6,443 nt of DNA from Candidatus Saccharimonadota bacterium (GTDB lineage: Bacteria; Patescibacteriota; Saccharimonadia; Saccharimonadales; Saccharimonadaceae). The stretch is from contig JAUNQQ010000046.1 of assembly GCA_030536095.1 (NCBI GenBank), forward strand, positions 1 through 6,443. Reading direction: 5' to 3'. The position numbers were made by a program, and so were the translations under genes. Of the stretch, positions 5,551 to 6,443 are shown piece by piece. The notes under the pieces are model-generated. The model made no database searches and had not been told where the DNA came from. It saw only the letters and a list, made by a program, of their open reading frames with translations. How positions within the stretch are numbered: position 1 is the first letter of the stretch; each line of letters starts with the position of its first letter.

Positions 5551-6443
5551 CTAAGCAGGCTCCTCTGGCACCTCGTCAGCGTTCTGAGGCTTTTTCTTTG
5601 GACTATGGCTATGATTGTTTGGCTTCTCCGGCAAATTATCCAAATCGAGTTCATTTAATTTTTCAATCCATGTGATTGGCCATGTTTTAGAATTGCCAGA
5701 TAAGACATTATTAACACAGTAACGTGCACAGCCAATCATTTGACCAATCTGTCTATGCGAATAGCCGCGTTCAGCCAGCTCTTGCAGTTTTTTGTTCTCC
5801 GTTTCGGTCATGGCGCGTCTCTCTGATGCTGGAATTCTAGTTTTTGTCGCCTTTTTATTAGACTCAGCTTCAGCCTCTGGCTTATTTGAGTCGGTTATCT
5901 CCTCAACTTTTACTTCGGTAGTTTCTGCTTCGGATTTAACTTCAGCTTCAGCTTCGGGTTTAGGGTCGGATTCAGATTCGGGTTCGACCTCAGTCTCAAC
6001 CTCTACTCCGGATGATACTTCAGCCTCAACCTCAGTTTCGGCCTCAGCCTCGATCTCTACTTCAATGGTTTCAGCTTTGACATCTACCGCGGCCTCCACT
6101 TCTGGCTTCGCTTTTACATTCTCATCTTCGAAGCCTTCAGTTTCATCTGTCTCAACATTTTTCTCGGCTACTGCTTCAAAGCTAGTCTCAGCCTTAGCAT
6201 TCTCCGTTTCGGAATTACCCCTGAGAACTTGCACTAGCTGTACCACTGCTTCTAATTCATCGCGGCTCGCGTCGCAATCAAGATTGCATCCCCATGCAAG
6301 TCTATAGGCAGCCAGCGCTTCGTCTGCATGTAGAACTAGCTCTCGGTAATCTCTCATGAATTTGCAAGTTGACTCTATCTCATCTTCATGCTTAATCAGG
6401 GTCGAATATTTTATTGAAAAATCATAGAGCTTCGGGAACTCGT
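5551..6443 (-). CDS. Acidic-linker HTH protein, 5' end outside the window
   Basis: I do not recognise the family. The first in-frame ATG is at 6357 (268 residues). It has no Shine-Dalgarno and no -10 at leaderless spacing. The frame continues upstream without a stop for 28 more plausible codons to the right edge, so I call it 5'-partial. Numbering from ATG 6357, residues 1-48 are a helical, mixed-charge segment with C24 and C28. Residues about 50-168 are a low-complexity stretch dominated by Glu, Val, Ala, Lys and Thr, very acidic. A basic patch follows (168-181), then an XRE-like HTH at about 185-240 (core SHRQIGQMIGCARYCVNNVLSG). The tail is Pro/Lys-rich and then acidic (ADEVPEEPA). The stop is TAG (5553-5551). 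The HTH resembles both HTHs of the next gene downstream, which overlaps this end in the -1 frame. A DNA-binding protein with a flexible acidic spacer is the inference; its target is unknown. Confidence 0.8.
   Translation of the reverse strand, partial: EFPKLYDFSIKYSTLIKHEDEIESTCKFMRDYRELVLHADEALAAYRLAWGCNLDCDASRDELEAVVQLVQVLRGNSETENAKAETSFEAVAEKNVETDETEGFEDENVKAKPEVEAAVDVKAETIEVEIEAEAETEVEAEVSSGVEVETEVEPESESDPKPEAEAEVKSEAETTEVKVEEITDSNKPEAEAESNKKATKTRIPASERRAMTETENKKLQELAERGYSHRQIGQMIGCARYCVNNVLSGNSKTWPITWIEKLNELDLDNLPEKPNNHSHSPKKKPQNADEVPEEPA
5854..6210 (-). repeat. Low-complexity Glu/Val/Ala-coding tract
   Basis: This lies inside the acidic-linker HTH gene. It is an irregular run of GAA/GAG, GTN and GCN codons giving short units such as EVEAE, EAEAE and EVETEVEPESES. 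The units drift in sequence and length, so this is compositional bias, not an exact tandem repeat. It also causes a long stop-free Ser/Thr-rich shadow frame on the plus strand. Confidence 0.75.

Noticed and set aside
5792..6307. Long plus-strand Ser/Thr-rich open frame
   Set aside because: It is the antisense of the Glu/Val/Ala-rich coding tract. Its composition is only the complement of GAA/GAG/GCN codons, and it has no promoter or ribosome-binding site.
1..6443. Alternative genetic code with TGA as glycine
   Set aside because: There is no in-frame TGA in the long conserved genes, and their glycines use GGN codons.

Overview
The window looks like chromosomal DNA of a small-genome bacterium, most consistent with Candidatus Patescibacteria (Saccharibacteria/TM7-like). 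This placement is an inference. It rests on compact genes with short gaps, a methionyl-tRNA synthetase stripped to its core, a membrane protein with a long Thr/Pro/Gln-rich N-terminal tail, and promoters placed directly at start codons. None of the long frames contains an in-frame TGA, and glycine is written with GGN codons. The recoded TGA=Gly code of Gracilibacteria and Absconditabacteria is therefore unlikely here.

Left part (1-2169, minus strand): a single-pass membrane protein of unknown function is cut by the left edge. Upstream of it lies metG, which encodes methionyl-tRNA synthetase. Middle (2199-4727, plus strand): a family 2 glycosyltransferase is transcribed divergently from metG across a 62-bp gap, followed by gpmI for cofactor-independent phosphoglycerate mutase, of the plant-like sequence subclass. 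A tRNA-Cys(GCA) gene follows at 4794-4867. Right part (4868-6443, minus strand): a strong intrinsic terminator closes a locus that converges on the tRNA gene. This locus has two adjacent frames with XRE-like helix-turn-helix (HTH) segments. The upstream one also carries a long Glu/Val/Ala-rich acidic stretch and is open to the right edge.

The clearest shared signal is in the promoters. Every promoter I can place has an extended -10 (TGnTATAAT-like). For metG, the glycosyltransferase and gpmI, the -10 hexamer lies exactly 6 bp before the ATG, so these mRNAs are predicted to be leaderless. The membrane-protein gene is the contrast, with a short leader and a Shine-Dalgarno site.

The least explained part is the HTH locus. 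The downstream frame has no ribosome-binding site or promoter at its only ATG. It stays open upstream as a Lys-rich linker until it overlaps the end of the preceding gene, so one protein joined by a -1 frameshift (programmed, mutational or an assembly error) is a real possibility. A perfect 19-bp palindrome sits on that ATG and could be an operator or a translation-blocking hairpin.

No mobile element, CRISPR array, riboswitch or rRNA was seen. No gene-free stretch exceeds 300 bases.
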